Of a DNA stretch of 59,824 nucleotides, positions 43,737 to 53,330 are shown one piece after another. The stretch spans positions 1-59,824 of the forward strand of contig JABHCN010000022.1 of the NCBI GenBank assembly GCA_018673475.1, read 5' to 3'. The position numbers and the translations under genes were made by a program. The notes beneath the pieces were generated by a model that saw nothing but the letters and a program-made list of their open reading frames with translations, had not been told where the DNA came from and did no database searches. Positions within the stretch are counted from its first letter, which is position 1. Every line of letters begins with the position of its first letter. The stretch comes from Actinomycetota bacterium (GTDB lineage Bacteria; Actinomycetota; Acidimicrobiia; Acidimicrobiales; MedAcidi-G1).

Positions 43737-46274
43737 CTACTCGGCGCCCTCTACGGCCATCTCGACCGTCGGCGGCTCGAAGCCCTCGATGGAGCGGAAC
43801 ACCAGCACTGGGGCATCGTCGTCGGCCTCGGCCTTCTCCTCGTCGGTGGCCACATCGACAATGACGATCTGGCCTGCCGTGAAGTCCTTGTTCAACAGAC
43901 GCTCGCTGAGGGGATCCTCGACCAGGTGCTGGATGGCACGCCGCAGCGGCCTCGCACCCATCGTGGGGTCGTAGCCCTCACGTGCCAGGTGGGCCTTGGC
44001 GGCATCGGTCAGCTCAAGGCCCAGCCCCTGGCCTGCCAGCTGCATCGACACACGACGGATCATGAGGTCGACGATGCGGGTCACCTCGGGAATGGTCAAC
44101 TCGTGGAACACGATGGTGTCGTCGATGCGGTTCAGGAACTCGGGCCTGAAGTGGTCCTTGAGGGCATCGTTCACCTTGACCTTCATGCGCTCGTAGGACA
44201 CGGCCTCGTCTGACTTGGTGAAGCCCAGGCTGGCCTTTCGCAGGTCGGCCGTACCCAGGTTGGAGGTCATGATCAGGACCGTGTTGCGAAAGTCGACGGA
44301 TCGGCCCTGCGCGTCGGTGAGGCGTCCCTCCTCGAGGATCTGAAGCAGCGTGTTGAACACATCGGGATGGGCCTTTTCGACCTCGTCGAACAGAACCACA
44401 GAGAACGGACGCCGACGGACAGCCTCGGTCAGCTGTCCACCCTCGTCGTAGCCGACATAGCCGGGGGGTGAACCCACCAGCCTGCTCACGGTGTGCTTCT
44501 CCATGTACTCGGACATGTCGAGCGCAACGAGGGCGTCCTCATCGCCGAAGAGGAACTCGGCGAGGGTCTTGGCCAGCTCGGTCTTGCCGACACCCGACGG
44601 ACCAAGGAACACAAACGAACCCGATGGCCGCTTGGGATCCTTGAGGCCGGCACGCGTGCGGCGAATCGCCTGGCTGACCGCCTTGATGGCGTCCTCCTGG
44701 CCGATGACCCTCTTGTGAAGCTCGTCCTCCATGCGGAGCAGCTTCTGGGTCTCCTCCTCGGTGAGCTTGTAGACCGGGATTCCAGTCCAGAGCGAGAGGA
44801 CCTCTGCGATGGCCTCCTCGTCGACCTCGTCACACAGGTCGACGCCGGACGAACGAATCTCGGCCTCCTTGGCCTCCTTGGCAGCCAGAATCTCCTTTTC
44901 GCGGTCTCGCAGACCCCCGGCCTCCTCGAAGTTCTGGGCCTCGACAGCAGCATTCTTCTGCATAACCACCTCGGCCAGCGCCACCTCGAGGTCACGCAGG
45001 TCCTCGGGGGTGTGCATGCGCCGGATGCGCAGCCTTGAACCGGCCTCGTCGATGAGGTCAATGGCCTTGTCAGGGAGGAAGCGGTCTGAGATGTAACGGT
45101 CGGCCAGGTTGGCTGCAGCCACGAGGGCCTGGTCGGTGATGGTCACCCGATGGTGGGTCTCATAACGCTCGCGCAGGCCCTTGAGGATCTCGATCGTGTG
45201 CGTGACCGCCGGTTCCTCGACCTTGACCGGCTGGAAGCGCCTCTCGAGGGCGGCGTCCTTCTCGAAGTGCTTGCGGTACTCGTCGAGCGTGGTGGCACCG
45301 ATGGTCTGCAACTCGCCGCGGGCCAACATGGGCTTCAGGATCGAGGCTGCATCAATTGCGCCCTCGGCCGCACCGGCACCGACGAGGGTATGGATCTCGT
45401 CGATGAACAGAATTATGTCGCCGCGTGTCGTGATCTCCTTGAGGACCTTTTTGAGACGTTCCTCGAAGTCGCCCCGGTAGCGGCTACCGGCAACCAGTGC
45501 GCCCAGGTCGAGGGTGTAGACCTGCTTGTTGGCGATGGTCTCCGGCACGTCGTCGTTGGCGATCATCTGGGCCAGGCCCTCGACGATGGCCGTCTTGCCG
45601 ACGCCCGGCTCACCGATCAGCACCGGGTTGTTCTTGGTGCGACGCGACAGGACCTGCATGACGCGTTCGGTCTCGCTCGCCCTGCCGATCACGGGATCGA
45701 GCTGTTTGTCGCGGGCAGCCTGGGTGAGATTGCGCCCGAACTGGTCAAGCACCAGCGAGCCCGAGGCCGAGTCTCCGCTGCTGCCACCGGTACTCGCACC
45801 GGCCTTCTCGCCGGAGCCCTGACCCGGCCCGGCACCCGAATAGCCAGACAGCAGCTGTATGACCTGCTGGCGCACCCTTGACAAGTCGGCTCCCAACTTG
45901 ACGAGAACCTGGGCGGCAACGCCCTCGCCCTCGCGAATGAGCCCCAGCAGGATGTGCTCGGTGCCGATGTAGTTGTGCCCCAGCTGCAGTGCCTCGCGCA
46001 GCGACAGCTCAAGCACCTTCTTGGCACGTGGGGTGAACGGGATGTGACCGCTGGGTGAGCTGCCGCCCTGGCCGATCAGGTCCTCGACCTGACTGCGTAC
46101 GGCCTCAAGCGAGATGCCGAGGGATTCCAGCGCCTTTGCTGCGACGCCCTCGCCCTCGTGGATGAGCCCCAAGAGGATGTGCTCGGTGCCGATGTAGTTG
46201 TGGTTGAGAAGGCGCGCCTCTTCCTGGGCCAGTACTACGACCCTGCGTGCCCTGTCCGTAAACCGCTCGAACAA
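43737..46274 (-). CDS. clpC: ATP-dependent Clp protease ATPase subunit ClpC
   Basis: An 845-residue ClpC, the usual length. It has two N-terminal Clp repeats ([18 protein letters not shown] and [18 protein letters not shown]), AAA1 with GEPGVGKT and ILFIDEIH, a UVR motif ([17 protein letters not shown]) and AAA2 with GPSGVGKT and [11 protein letters not shown]. It unfolds proteins for ClpP. The start is TTG 46274 ([19 protein letters not shown] follows), with AGGAGA six nt upstream. A longer frame opens further upstream but would add a 74-residue extension the family lacks. Confidence 0.97.
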   Translation of the reverse strand: MFERFTDRARRVVVLAQEEARLLNHNYIGTEHILLGLIHEGEGVAAKALESLGISLEAVRSQVEDLIGQGGSSPSGHIPFTPRAKKVLELSLREALQLGHNYIGTEHILLGLIREGEGVAAQVLVKLGADLSRVRQQVIQLLSGYSGAGPGQGSGEKAGASTGGSSGDSASGSLVLDQFGRNLTQAARDKQLDPVIGRASETERVMQVLSRRTKNNPVLIGEPGVGKTAIVEGLAQMIANDDVPETIANKQVYTLDLGALVAGSRYRGDFEERLKKVLKEITTRGDIILFIDEIHTLVGAGAAEGAIDAASILKPMLARGELQTIGATTLDEYRKHFEKDAALERRFQPVKVEEPAVTHTIEILKGLRERYETHHRVTITDQALVAAANLADRYISDRFLPDKAIDLIDEAGSRLRIRRMHTPEDLRDLEVALAEVVMQKNAAVEAQNFEEAGGLRDREKEILAAKEAKEAEIRSSGVDLCDEVDEEAIAEVLSLWTGIPVYKLTEEETQKLLRMEDELHKRVIGQEDAIKAVSQAIRRTRAGLKDPKRPSGSFVFLGPSGVGKTELAKTLAEFLFGDEDALVALDMSEYMEKHTVSRLVGSPPGYVGYDEGGQLTEAVRRRPFSVVLFDEVEKAHPDVFNTLLQILEEGRLTDAQGRSVDFRNTVLIMTSNLGTADLRKASLGFTKSDEAVSYERMKVKVNDALKDHFRPEFLNRIDDTIVFHELTIPEVTRIVDLMIRRVSMQLAGQGLGLELTDAAKAHLAREGYDPTMGARPLRRAIQHLVEDPLSERLLNKDFTAGQIVIVDVATDEEKAEADDDAPVLVFRSIEGFEPPTVEMAVEGAE

Positions 46275-46280
46275 CCGGCT

Positions 46281-46286
46281 TCTCCT
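46281..46286 (-). promoter_or_regulatory. Shine-Dalgarno AGGAGA supporting the clpC TTG start
   Basis: AGGAGA lies 6 nt upstream of TTG 46274, at the point where ClpC homologs begin (MFERF). It decides the start in a frame that opens 74 codons earlier. Confidence 0.7.
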
Positions 46287-46375
46287 GTCCTGTCTTAACC
46301 CTTGTGGAATGTGCGGGCCGATGCCCACCGGACCGCCTGAACGACCCGCTGACACCAGACTCGTCCACAAAGTGT

Positions 46376-46387
46376 ACCTGTACAGGT
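46376..46387. promoter_or_regulatory. 12-bp perfect palindrome ACCTGTACAGGT in the clpC/polyprenyl-synthase gap
   Basis: A perfect palindrome lies about 100 nt upstream of clpC and 79 nt upstream of the divergent GTG of the polyprenyl synthase gene. It is a candidate operator for a dimeric regulator controlling one or both. It does not match a ClgR or LexA site that I know. Confidence 0.4.
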
Positions 46388-46465
46388 GTGTCAGCGACCG
46401 GTCGACCCCCCGACTCTGGAGACAGGCAGTTTCGGCCACGCCGCCCCGCGCCCTATCCTCCTCAG

Positions 46466-47458
46466 GTGGCGAACCCGACACCCCTCCTGGACCCACCGGG
46501 CATGGCAGCCGATCTGGATCGGATTGAGGCCGGGCTCCGGCACGTCGTCGAGGCCGACGACCCCTTCCTGACCAAGATGGCCAGGCACCTCATCGACGCC
46601 GGCGGAAAGCGGATCCGACCGGCGCTGGCCATCACCGCCTCGCTCGTCACGAGCATGGAACCGATCAGCGCCACCGACGACGTCATCTCCGGCGGAGTCG
46701 CCGTCGAGTTGGTGCACCAGGGCTCGCTCTACCACGACGACGTCATGGACGGTGCCGACACCAGGCGCACCGTCGAGAGCGTCAATGCCCGCTGGGGCAA
46801 CCTCGAGGCCATCCTCGCCGGCGACTACCTGCTGGCACGTGCCTCTGAGATAGCCGCACGTCTGGGAACCGAGGTGGCAGGCCTGCTGGCTTCCACGATC
46901 GCTTCCCTCTGCGAGGGACAGATCCGCGAGATGCAGCATGCATTCGACGTGGACCGCTCCCGCGACGCCTACCTCACCTCTATCTCCGGAAAGACCGCCG
47001 CCCTGCTCGCCACCTCGGCACGCGTAGGCGCAATCGTGGCAGGCCACCCGCGTCAACTGGTCGAGGCGGTCACCGACTTCGGCTACCACTACGGAATGGC
47101 CTTCCAGGTGATCGACGACATCCTCGACGTCGTAGCGACCGATGAGCAGTTGGGAAAGCCGGCTGGCAACGACCTCGTCGAGGGCGTCTACACCCTTCCG
47201 GTGATCCTGGCGCTGGGCGGCCCCTCGGGCGACGACCTGCGCGGGCTGCTGGGCGGCCCAATCGACGACGCCACCCGGGACCGCGCCCGCATGATCGTGC
47301 GCTCCGATGCCGCCATCGACGCTGCCACCAAGACAGCCATGGACTTCACCGACCGTGCCCGTGCCTCGCTCGATGACCTACCCGACACACCAGCCGTGTC
47401 GACGCTGCGCTCAACCTGCGACCTTCTCCTGGCACGGGTGGCGGACCTGTCCGCCTAG
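46466..47458 (+). CDS. Trans-polyprenyl diphosphate synthase
   Basis: A 330-residue prenyl transferase that condenses isopentenyl diphosphate with an allylic primer. The two aspartate-rich motifs are present as [15 protein letters not shown] and [10 protein letters not shown], with GGKRIRPAL near the N-terminus and an [15 protein letters not shown] segment. The product chain length cannot be set from sequence, but such enzymes often supply menaquinone side chains. I chose GTG 46466; ATG 46502 is possible. It diverges from clpC and converges on lysS. Confidence 0.93.
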   Translation: MANPTPLLDPPGMAADLDRIEAGLRHVVEADDPFLTKMARHLIDAGGKRIRPALAITASLVTSMEPISATDDVISGGVAVELVHQGSLYHDDVMDGADTRRTVESVNARWGNLEAILAGDYLLARASEIAARLGTEVAGLLASTIASLCEGQIREMQHAFDVDRSRDAYLTSISGKTAALLATSARVGAIVAGHPRQLVEAVTDFGYHYGMAFQVIDDILDVVATDEQLGKPAGNDLVEGVYTLPVILALGGPSGDDLRGLLGGPIDDATRDRARMIVRSDAAIDAATKTAMDFTDRARASLDDLPDTPAVSTLRSTCDLLLARVADLSA

Positions 47459-47475
47459 AGGCCGGCTGGCCCGGG

Positions 47476-48912
47476 TCAGACCTGCTCTGACGAACCCTGT
47501 TCTGGCCGCAGCGTCGGAAACAGGATCACGTCGCGGATCGCCGAGACCCCGCCAAGCAGCATTACCAGCCGGTCCACGCCTATCCCCAGGCCGCCCGTCG
47601 GGGGGAGGCCGTACTCGAGGGCACGGAGGTAGTCCTCGTCGACGACCATGGCCTCGTCGTCGCCGGCGGCCCTGTCGGCCTCCTGGGCCCCGAAGCGGGC
47701 CCGCTGCTCATCGGGGTCCACCAGTTCGCTGAAGGCGTTGCAGATTTCGCGTCCGGCCACGATCCCCTCGAACCTCTCAACCAGCCCGGGGCTCGTGCGG
47801 TGGTCGCGTGCCAGCGGCGAGACCTCCTTTGGGTAGTCGGTCACGAATACCGGACCCCAGAGCTCGGCCTCGGTGGTCTTCTCGTAGAGCTCCAGCATGA
47901 GCTTGCCCACGCCGTGGTGGTCCTCGACGGGGATGCCACGCTCCTCGCAGTAGCCGACCAGCTCGGAGCGCGGCGTGTCCATGTCGACCCGCAGCCCGCT
48001 GTGCTCCTCGAGGAGGTCGAACATGGTGGCACGCCTCCACGGTGCTGAGAGGTCCAACTCGCGTCCGTCGTAGACGACAGAGGTGGTGCCCAGGAGCTCC
48101 TGAGCCAGGTGGGCCACGAGTTCCTCGACGAGCACCATGATGTCGCCGTAGTCGGCATACGCCTGGTAGAGCTCGAGCATCGTGAACTCGGGGTTGTGCC
48201 GGGTCGACAGCCCCTCGTTGCGAAACACCCGGGCGATCTCGAACACCCGCTCAAAGCCACCGACGGTGAGCCTCTTGAGGTACAGCTCGGGGGCGATACG
48301 CAGGTACAGGTCAAGGTCGAGGGCGTTGTGGTGGGTGGTGAACGGGCTTGCGGCGGCACCACCCGGTATCGGGTGGAACACGGGGGTCTCGACCTCGATG
48401 AAGTCCCGATCCTCGAGCCAGCGGCGCATCAGCGATACGGCCCGGCTGCGCAGCGTGAACACCCGACGGGCCTCGTCGGTAACCCACAGGTCCACGTAGC
48501 GCTGACGGAAGCGTGTGTCGGGATCAGAGATGCCGTGCCACTTGTCGGGGAACGGCAGGCGGGCCTCGGCCAGACGCACCCACGAACCGACGCGGACCGA
48601 GAGCTCACCCCGCCGTGTCTTGATGACCTCGCCGGTGACCCCCAGCCAGTCGCCAATGTGAAGGCTGGTGAACCCGTCGAAATCAGGTGTCGAGGCCTGG
48701 GTGGCAAACAGCTGGATGCGGCCGGTCTGGTCTGCGAGCACCCCGAATGCCAGCTTGCCCTGGTCGCGCCGCAGCATCAGGCGACCTGCGACGGTCACCT
48801 CGACACCGGTCTCCTCGCCGTCCTCGAGCTGGCCGTAGCCCTCGAGGAGCTCCGCTACCGCTGTGGTCGGCCCGAATCGGTAGGGCGTGCTGTCTTGTGC
48901 CGGGGTACTCAT
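47476..48912 (-). CDS. lysS: Lysyl-tRNA synthetase, class II
   Basis: A 478-residue class II LysRS. The N-terminal anticodon-binding OB fold contains VTVAGRLMLRRDQGKLAFG. Motif 2 is FRNEGLSTRHNPEFTMLE and motif 3 is GLPPTGGLGIGVDRLVML. It charges tRNA-Lys. Its ATG overlaps the coaX stop (ATGA), which continues a cofactor-gene chain (nadC, coaX, lysS) common in actinobacteria. A convergent prenyl synthase gene lies 17 nt beyond its stop. Confidence 0.97.
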   Translation of the reverse strand: MSTPAQDSTPYRFGPTTAVAELLEGYGQLEDGEETGVEVTVAGRLMLRRDQGKLAFGVLADQTGRIQLFATQASTPDFDGFTSLHIGDWLGVTGEVIKTRRGELSVRVGSWVRLAEARLPFPDKWHGISDPDTRFRQRYVDLWVTDEARRVFTLRSRAVSLMRRWLEDRDFIEVETPVFHPIPGGAAASPFTTHHNALDLDLYLRIAPELYLKRLTVGGFERVFEIARVFRNEGLSTRHNPEFTMLELYQAYADYGDIMVLVEELVAHLAQELLGTTSVVYDGRELDLSAPWRRATMFDLLEEHSGLRVDMDTPRSELVGYCEERGIPVEDHHGVGKLMLELYEKTTEAELWGPVFVTDYPKEVSPLARDHRTSPGLVERFEGIVAGREICNAFSELVDPDEQRARFGAQEADRAAGDDEAMVVDEDYLRALEYGLPPTGGLGIGVDRLVMLLGGVSAIRDVILFPTLRPEQGSSEQV

Positions 48913-49706
48913 GTCGGCAGGTCCTCCCGGTTCAGGTCGTAGACCAGGCGCAGCCCGTGGAGGGTCAGGAACGGCTCGACGTGCTGGACTGACATGGCTA
49001 CCGGCGAGATCAGCGACGCCAGGCCACCGGTGGCGATGACCGTGCAGTCGCCCAGCTCGCCACGGAACCTCTCGATCATGCCGTCGATCTGGGCTGCGAA
49101 GCCGTAGACGGCCCCCGACTGCAGCGACTCGACGGTGCTCTTTCCGATGACGCTCCGAGGCTCGACCAGCTCGATCGCCCGCAGCGCGGCGGCCCGACCG
49201 AACAGGGCATCGAGGCTGATCTCGATTCCGGGGGCGATGGCGCCGCCGACGAACTCACCGTCGGCTGAGATGACGTCGAAGTTGTTGCCCGTACCGAAGT
49301 CGACGACAACGCTGGGGCCCCCGTAGAGGGCGTACGCACCCACGGCGTTGGCAATCCGGTCGGCTCCGACCTCCTTCGGGTTGTCGTAGAGGATGGGCAT
49401 ACCGGTCCGCACACCGGGCTCGATCACCACGGGAACAGCGTCGGTGTAGCGGTCGATCATCTCCCTGAGGCTGGCCAGCACCCGGGGCACGCCTGAGCAG
49501 ACGCTCACGCCGGGTACGTCGAGGTCGTAGCCGGCCGACCGCAGGAGGTTGCCGATCACCACGGCGTGCTCGTCGGCCGTGCGGGCGTCGTCGGTGGCGA
49601 TGCGCCAGTGCTCCATGAGGCCGGCCTCGGCCGTGGACCTGTCGCCGGCGTCGTCGTAGAGGCCGATGACGGTCTGGGTGTTGCCCACATCGATGGTCAG
49701 CAGCAT
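48909..49706 (-). CDS. coaX: Type III pantothenate kinase
   Basis: A 265-residue CoaX that phosphorylates pantothenate in the first step of CoA synthesis. Motifs are LLTIDVGNTQTVIGLY (phosphate 1), GADRIANAVGAYALYGG, VVVDFGTGNNFDVIS and GGAIAPGIEISLDALFGRAA. The start is ATG 49706; the frame opens upstream in the nadC end but has no better start. It overlaps lysS by 4 nt and follows nadC by 28 nt. PanC, its pathway partner, is encoded two genes upstream. Confidence 0.95.
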   Translation of the reverse strand: MLLTIDVGNTQTVIGLYDDAGDRSTAEAGLMEHWRIATDDARTADEHAVVIGNLLRSAGYDLDVPGVSVCSGVPRVLASLREMIDRYTDAVPVVIEPGVRTGMPILYDNPKEVGADRIANAVGAYALYGGPSVVVDFGTGNNFDVISADGEFVGGAIAPGIEISLDALFGRAAALRAIELVEPRSVIGKSTVESLQSGAVYGFAAQIDGMIERFRGELGDCTVIATGGLASLISPVAMSVQHVEPFLTLHGLRLVYDLNREDLPT

Positions 49707-49734
49707 CGGGGGCCTCCCGGCCCGGTTGTAGAGG

Positions 49735-50667
49735 TCATTCGGCCAAGCCTTCCAGATCAGGGACCATGTCGAGACCCACATCGAGGGTAGGGGCCGAGTT
49801 GGTCAACACACCACTGGAAACACAGTCGACCCCCGTCGCCGCGTAGTCGGCCAGAACGTCGAGGGTAATGCCACCGGACGCCTCCAGCAGAGGCTTCTCC
49901 CCCTCATGCCCAGCTACAAGGTCGACACATTCCCGCACCCTGGCCGGAGCCATGTTGTCGAGCAGAATGGCATCAGCGCCCGCATCGAGCGCCTGGGCCA
50001 CCTGGCCGATCTCGTCGCACTCCACGTGGACGATGCGACCGGGCCACCGTGACCTGGCCGCCTGCACGGCAGAGACCATGTCGGTGCCGAACAGGTGGTT
50101 GTCCTTGATCATCACCCACTCGCTGAGGTTGGCCCTGTGGTTGGCACCTCCGCCGGCCCGGACCGCAGCCTTCTCGAGAACCCGCAGACCCGGCGTGGTC
50201 TTGCGGGTGTCCCAGACGACGGCACCATCACCTGCCACGTCAACCCAGCGGGCAACCAGGGTCGCTATGCCCGAGAGGTGGCCGACGAAGTTGAGGGCGG
50301 TCCGCTCCGCCGTGAGCACCGATGTCAGGGGACCCGACACAGTTGCCATCACCTCACCCTCAGCCAGCACGTCGCCGTCGGCCCGCCGCCAGTCGACACG
50401 TATGTCTGGATCAACCTGTCTGAACGCCTCGGTGGCACAGTCGGAGCCGGCCAGGACACCTGCACTTCGCGCACCCATGCTGGCGGTCACCACGACGCCC
50501 TCCGGTAGAAGCGCCGCTGTCAGGTCACCGTCGGGGCTGAGGTCCTCGTCGAGTGCCCTCGCCACACACTCCGCCACGACATCAGGTGGCGGGGTGGCAG
50601 ATGTCTCGGCACGCCGACCCAGACGGGCATCGATCAAGCCGACCCTGTCTCCTGCATCAGCACCCAT
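49735..50667 (-). CDS. nadC: Quinolinate phosphoribosyltransferase (decarboxylating)
   Basis: A 310-residue NadC that makes nicotinate mononucleotide from quinolinate and PRPP. Key segments are DTRKTTPGLRVLEKAAVRAGG, NHRANLSEWVMIKDNHL and the C-terminal LLEASGGITLDVLADYAATGVD. The start is ATG 50667; a TTG 9 nt upstream is weaker. nadA and nadB are not in the window. It lies downstream of panC and upstream of coaX on the same strand. Confidence 0.95.
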   Translation of the reverse strand: MGADAGDRVGLIDARLGRRAETSATPPPDVVAECVARALDEDLSPDGDLTAALLPEGVVVTASMGARSAGVLAGSDCATEAFRQVDPDIRVDWRRADGDVLAEGEVMATVSGPLTSVLTAERTALNFVGHLSGIATLVARWVDVAGDGAVVWDTRKTTPGLRVLEKAAVRAGGGANHRANLSEWVMIKDNHLFGTDMVSAVQAARSRWPGRIVHVECDEIGQVAQALDAGADAILLDNMAPARVRECVDLVAGHEGEKPLLEASGGITLDVLADYAATGVDCVSSGVLTNSAPTLDVGLDMVPDLEGLAE

Positions 50668-50721
50668 GGTCACCAAGCCTGCCCCCGGGCCTTCGGCCAG
50701 CCAACCCGACCGTCGACAACG

Positions 50722-51582
50722 TCATGTCGGCACCGCGGCCATGTTGTCGATGAGCCTCGCCCGCCCGAACCGGCAGGCGACCAGCAGGCGCACTCCGGCA
50801 CGGGTAATCCGGGGCGGCGCCTCGAAGGTGTCCGGGTCGATGACCGCCGCGTAGTCCAACTCACCGGTCGTTGCACCGCCAATCACCTCGGCCATCAGGG
50901 AGGCAACAGCGCCAGGGTCCGCTTCGCCGCCGGCAACCGCCGCTGTCCCGGCCAAGAGGGCCCGGCGTAGCACCGGAGCCTCCCTACGCTCAGCGGCGGT
51001 CAGGTAGGCGTTGCGGCTGGACAATGCCAGCCCGTCGTGCTCGCGGACCGTCGGGCAGCCGACAACCTCGACGGGAACGCCGTGGTCGGCCACCATCTGT
51101 CGGACCACGGCCAGTTGCTGGAAGTCCTTCTCTCCAAAGTAGGCACGGCTGGTGCCAACTATGTCGAACAGCCTGGAAACTGCCATGGCGACACCACCGA
51201 AGTGCGTCGGTCTGCTGGCTCCCTCGAAGCGAGATGCCAGGTCGCCGACCTCAATCTCGGGGACACCGGGTTCGGGATACATCTGCGCGACCGACGGAGC
51301 GAACACCAGGTCTGCACCATGGCGACCACACACATCCATATCGGCTTCCGGGTCCCTCGGATAGTCGGCCAGATCCTCGTCGGGAGCGAACTGGAGAGGG
51401 TTCACGAACACCGACACAACCGTCACGTTGTTGCCGGCCACGGCGGCGTCGATCAGCGAGGCATGGCCGGCGTGCAGAAAGCCCATCGTGGGCACAAGGC
51501 CCACCTGCCTTCCGGCGGCCCGCTCCGCTTCCAGCCTGGAGCGCAGGCCTTCCACCGTCGCCACCACCTCGACGTCGGTCAT
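50722..51582 (-). CDS. panC: Pantoate--beta-alanine ligase
   Basis: A 286-residue PanC that joins pantoate and beta-alanine to form pantothenate using ATP. The HIGH-type motif is VPTMGFLHAGHASL, with FVNPLQFAPDEDLADYPR after it, and the KMSKS-type site as HDGLALSSRNAYL. The ATG 51582 start forms an ATGA overlap with the DUF2520 gene. panB and panD are absent from the window. Confidence 0.96.
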   Translation of the reverse strand: MTDVEVVATVEGLRSRLEAERAAGRQVGLVPTMGFLHAGHASLIDAAVAGNNVTVVSVFVNPLQFAPDEDLADYPRDPEADMDVCGRHGADLVFAPSVAQMYPEPGVPEIEVGDLASRFEGASRPTHFGGVAMAVSRLFDIVGTSRAYFGEKDFQQLAVVRQMVADHGVPVEVVGCPTVREHDGLALSSRNAYLTAAERREAPVLRRALLAGTAAVAGGEADPGAVASLMAEVIGGATTGELDYAAVIDPDTFEAPPRITRAGVRLLVACRFGRARLIDNMAAVPT

Positions 51583-52301
51583 CGGTAGTTCCGTCCAGCC
51601 AACCGGCGAGCCAGCTCCGCCACAGCCGCATAGGAATCGCGTTCGGCGGGTTCCAACGCTTCCAGATGGGCACGGATCGTGTCCTCGTCACCTCGAGCAG
51701 CCGGTCCGGTGAGCGCACCGGCTGCACCCAGCCTCCGCACGTTGTCGACCGATCCCGCCGCCAACTCCAGGAATGCCTCGAGTGGAACTCCGACCGATTC
51801 GGCGATCCGCTCGGCCTGACCCAGCAGTGCCACGAGGTGGTTGGACGCGATGACCGCCGCCGCATGGTAGGCAGCCCGGTCCTCAGGGGAGACGACCACC
51901 GGCCTCCCTCCGAGGTCCTCGACCAGCCGTCGTGCCAGCGGATCTCCGGATACGGCGAACCATGAGCCGGCGAACAGGGGGCCGGCTCCGGCGCTGTCGC
52001 CTGGAAGGGAAACGAGCGGATGCAGGCTTGCCCGTCGACCGTGTGGAGCCAGAGCCTCGAGGCCCAGCACGCCAGACAGGTGGGCCACCACGGTCTCCTC
52101 TACCGGGGCTACAACCGAGGCGGTGTCGGCGACCGCCCGGTCCGGAGTGGCAATCAGGAGCAGGTCGACTCCGTCGGCAGCACGGTCCTGTGCATCGTGG
52201 CGTCCCAACACGTCGACAACCGTCCATCCTGACTTCTCCATTGCCCTGGCCATTGCCGTCCCCGCCCGACCGGGGCCGATGACACGTACCCGACCTGCCA
52301 C
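51579..52301 (-). CDS. Rossmann-fold DUF2520 protein
   Basis: A 240-residue protein with an N-terminal NAD(P)-binding Rossmann fold (RVRVIGPGRAGTAMARAME) and a C-terminal helical DUF2520 domain that resembles the 6-phosphogluconate dehydrogenase/ketopantoate reductase C-terminal fold. Position directly upstream of panC, with an ATGA overlap, suggests a reductase such as an alternative ketopantoate reductase. No conserved family role is known to me, so this is inference. The folK gene lies upstream, 3 nt before its start. Confidence 0.8.
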   Translation of the reverse strand: MAGRVRVIGPGRAGTAMARAMEKSGWTVVDVLGRHDAQDRAADGVDLLLIATPDRAVADTASVVAPVEETVVAHLSGVLGLEALAPHGRRASLHPLVSLPGDSAGAGPLFAGSWFAVSGDPLARRLVEDLGGRPVVVSPEDRAAYHAAAVIASNHLVALLGQAERIAESVGVPLEAFLELAAGSVDNVRRLGAAGALTGPAARGDEDTIRAHLEALEPAERDSYAAVAELARRLAGRNYR

Positions 52302-52304
52302 GGC

Positions 52305-52793
52305 TCAGGCCCCTGTGGTGCCCACCAACGGGCCTACGGGCACGATGTCGTCAACGATCGACCCACCGGGGATCTCGTCGACCAGGTCCGGGGCCACATC
52401 GCGCAGGGGAATCAGCACGAAGGCCCGCTCGTACATGCGTGGATGTGGCACGGTCAGGTCCTCATCGTCGACGCTCTCACCGTCGACCCAGAGGATGTCC
52501 ACGTCGAGGGTGCGGGGGCCCCACCTCACCCGACGTACCCGTCCGGCGGCCATCTCCCGCTCACGACAGAGACCCAGCAGGACTCTCGGGGAAAGGTCGG
52601 TCTCGAGGCGGACGACACAGTTCAGGTAGGGCCCCTGCTCGGGACCACCGACGGGTGCCGTCTCGTAGACGGTTGACACCTCGACTACATCGGGCATGCC
52701 GGCAACCGCCCCACGAAGATGCTCCCAGCGGTCACCGACGTTGGAACCCAGGCCGAGCAGCGCCCTACGGGAAGGGCCTCCACCGCCACTCAT
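52305..52793 (-). CDS. folK: Hydroxymethyl-dihydropterin pyrophosphokinase
   Basis: A 162-residue FolK that pyrophosphorylates 6-hydroxymethyl-7,8-dihydropterin. The N-terminal ALLGLGSNVGDR, the substrate segment PVGGPEQGPYLNCVV and the active-site RWGPRTLDVDILWVDG are all present, and PHPRMYERAFVL closes the domain. The ATG 52793 overlaps the stop of the upstream phosphatase-like gene (ATGA). With folP this covers two folate steps. Confidence 0.95.
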   Translation of the reverse strand: MSGGGGPSRRALLGLGSNVGDRWEHLRGAVAGMPDVVEVSTVYETAPVGGPEQGPYLNCVVRLETDLSPRVLLGLCREREMAAGRVRRVRWGPRTLDVDILWVDGESVDDEDLTVPHPRMYERAFVLIPLRDVAPDLVDEIPGGSIVDDIVPVGPLVGTTGA

Positions 52794-53302
52794 GAAAGGG
52801 GGTCGGTAGCCGCCTCAACCACCAGGGCCACTATGCGACGACCCGGATTGCCGAGGGGTCGGCTCAGCAACTGCTCTGTGATCGAGATCGCCCGGGGACC
52901 CGTCGGGACGAGCCCCCGCCAGAGCAGGAAGGCTCCCATCAGGCCACAGACCACATCGTTCAACTCGTCGCGGTGCACGATGATGCGACGACCGTCCCTT
53001 GTCATCTCCTCAAACCGCTCAAACACGTCCACGAGCCGCTCGAGACCGTCGTCGGCGCCGCTGAACGGCAACTGAACCCAGGCGACATCCAACTCGTCGT
53101 AATTGTGGAGGTTGTGGTCGCTCGCCAGGAGGGACACAACCGTGTCGAAGTCGTTCTCGCGGATCCAGATGATCTCCTCCTGGCGCCGAACACGTCGGTG
53201 GCTGGTGCCGAAGCCACCTGGTCGCTCACAGACCGCAATCTGGTCCTGGATGATCCAGGCGAACGCCGTGGGAACAATGCCCTTTGCCCACTTGCCCCTC
53301 AT
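52790..53302 (-). CDS. Phosphatase-like protein in the folB position
   Basis: A 170-residue protein that I associate with a small dual-specificity-phosphatase-like family: RVRRQEEIIWIREND, TVVSLLASDHNLHNYDE and a P-loop-like region RRIIVHRDELNDVVCGLMGA. The signature HCx5R is absent: where Cys and Arg would sit the sequence reads VHRDELNDVV, so it is unlikely to be an active tyrosine phosphatase. It lies between folP and folK, linked to folK by an ATGA overlap, where actinobacteria usually encode FolB (dihydroneopterin aldolase). It does not show FolB motifs. Function unknown; a folate-related role is inferred from position. Confidence 0.72.
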   Translation of the reverse strand: MRGKWAKGIVPTAFAWIIQDQIAVCERPGGFGTSHRRVRRQEEIIWIRENDFDTVVSLLASDHNLHNYDELDVAWVQLPFSGADDGLERLVDVFERFEEMTRDGRRIIVHRDELNDVVCGLMGAFLLWRGLVPTGPRAISITEQLLSRPLGNPGRRIVALVVEAATDPLS

Positions 53303-53330
53303 CGGTCATCCCCGAAACTGGTGGCTGCGC

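Noticed and set aside
46275-46496. Extended clpC start at 46496
   Set aside because: It would add 74 residues not seen in ClpC and cross the divergent promoter region; TTG 46274 has a good ribosome site.
52790-53302. Calling this gene folB
   Set aside because: Position fits, but the protein is longer than FolB and shows phosphatase-like rather than dihydroneopterin aldolase features.
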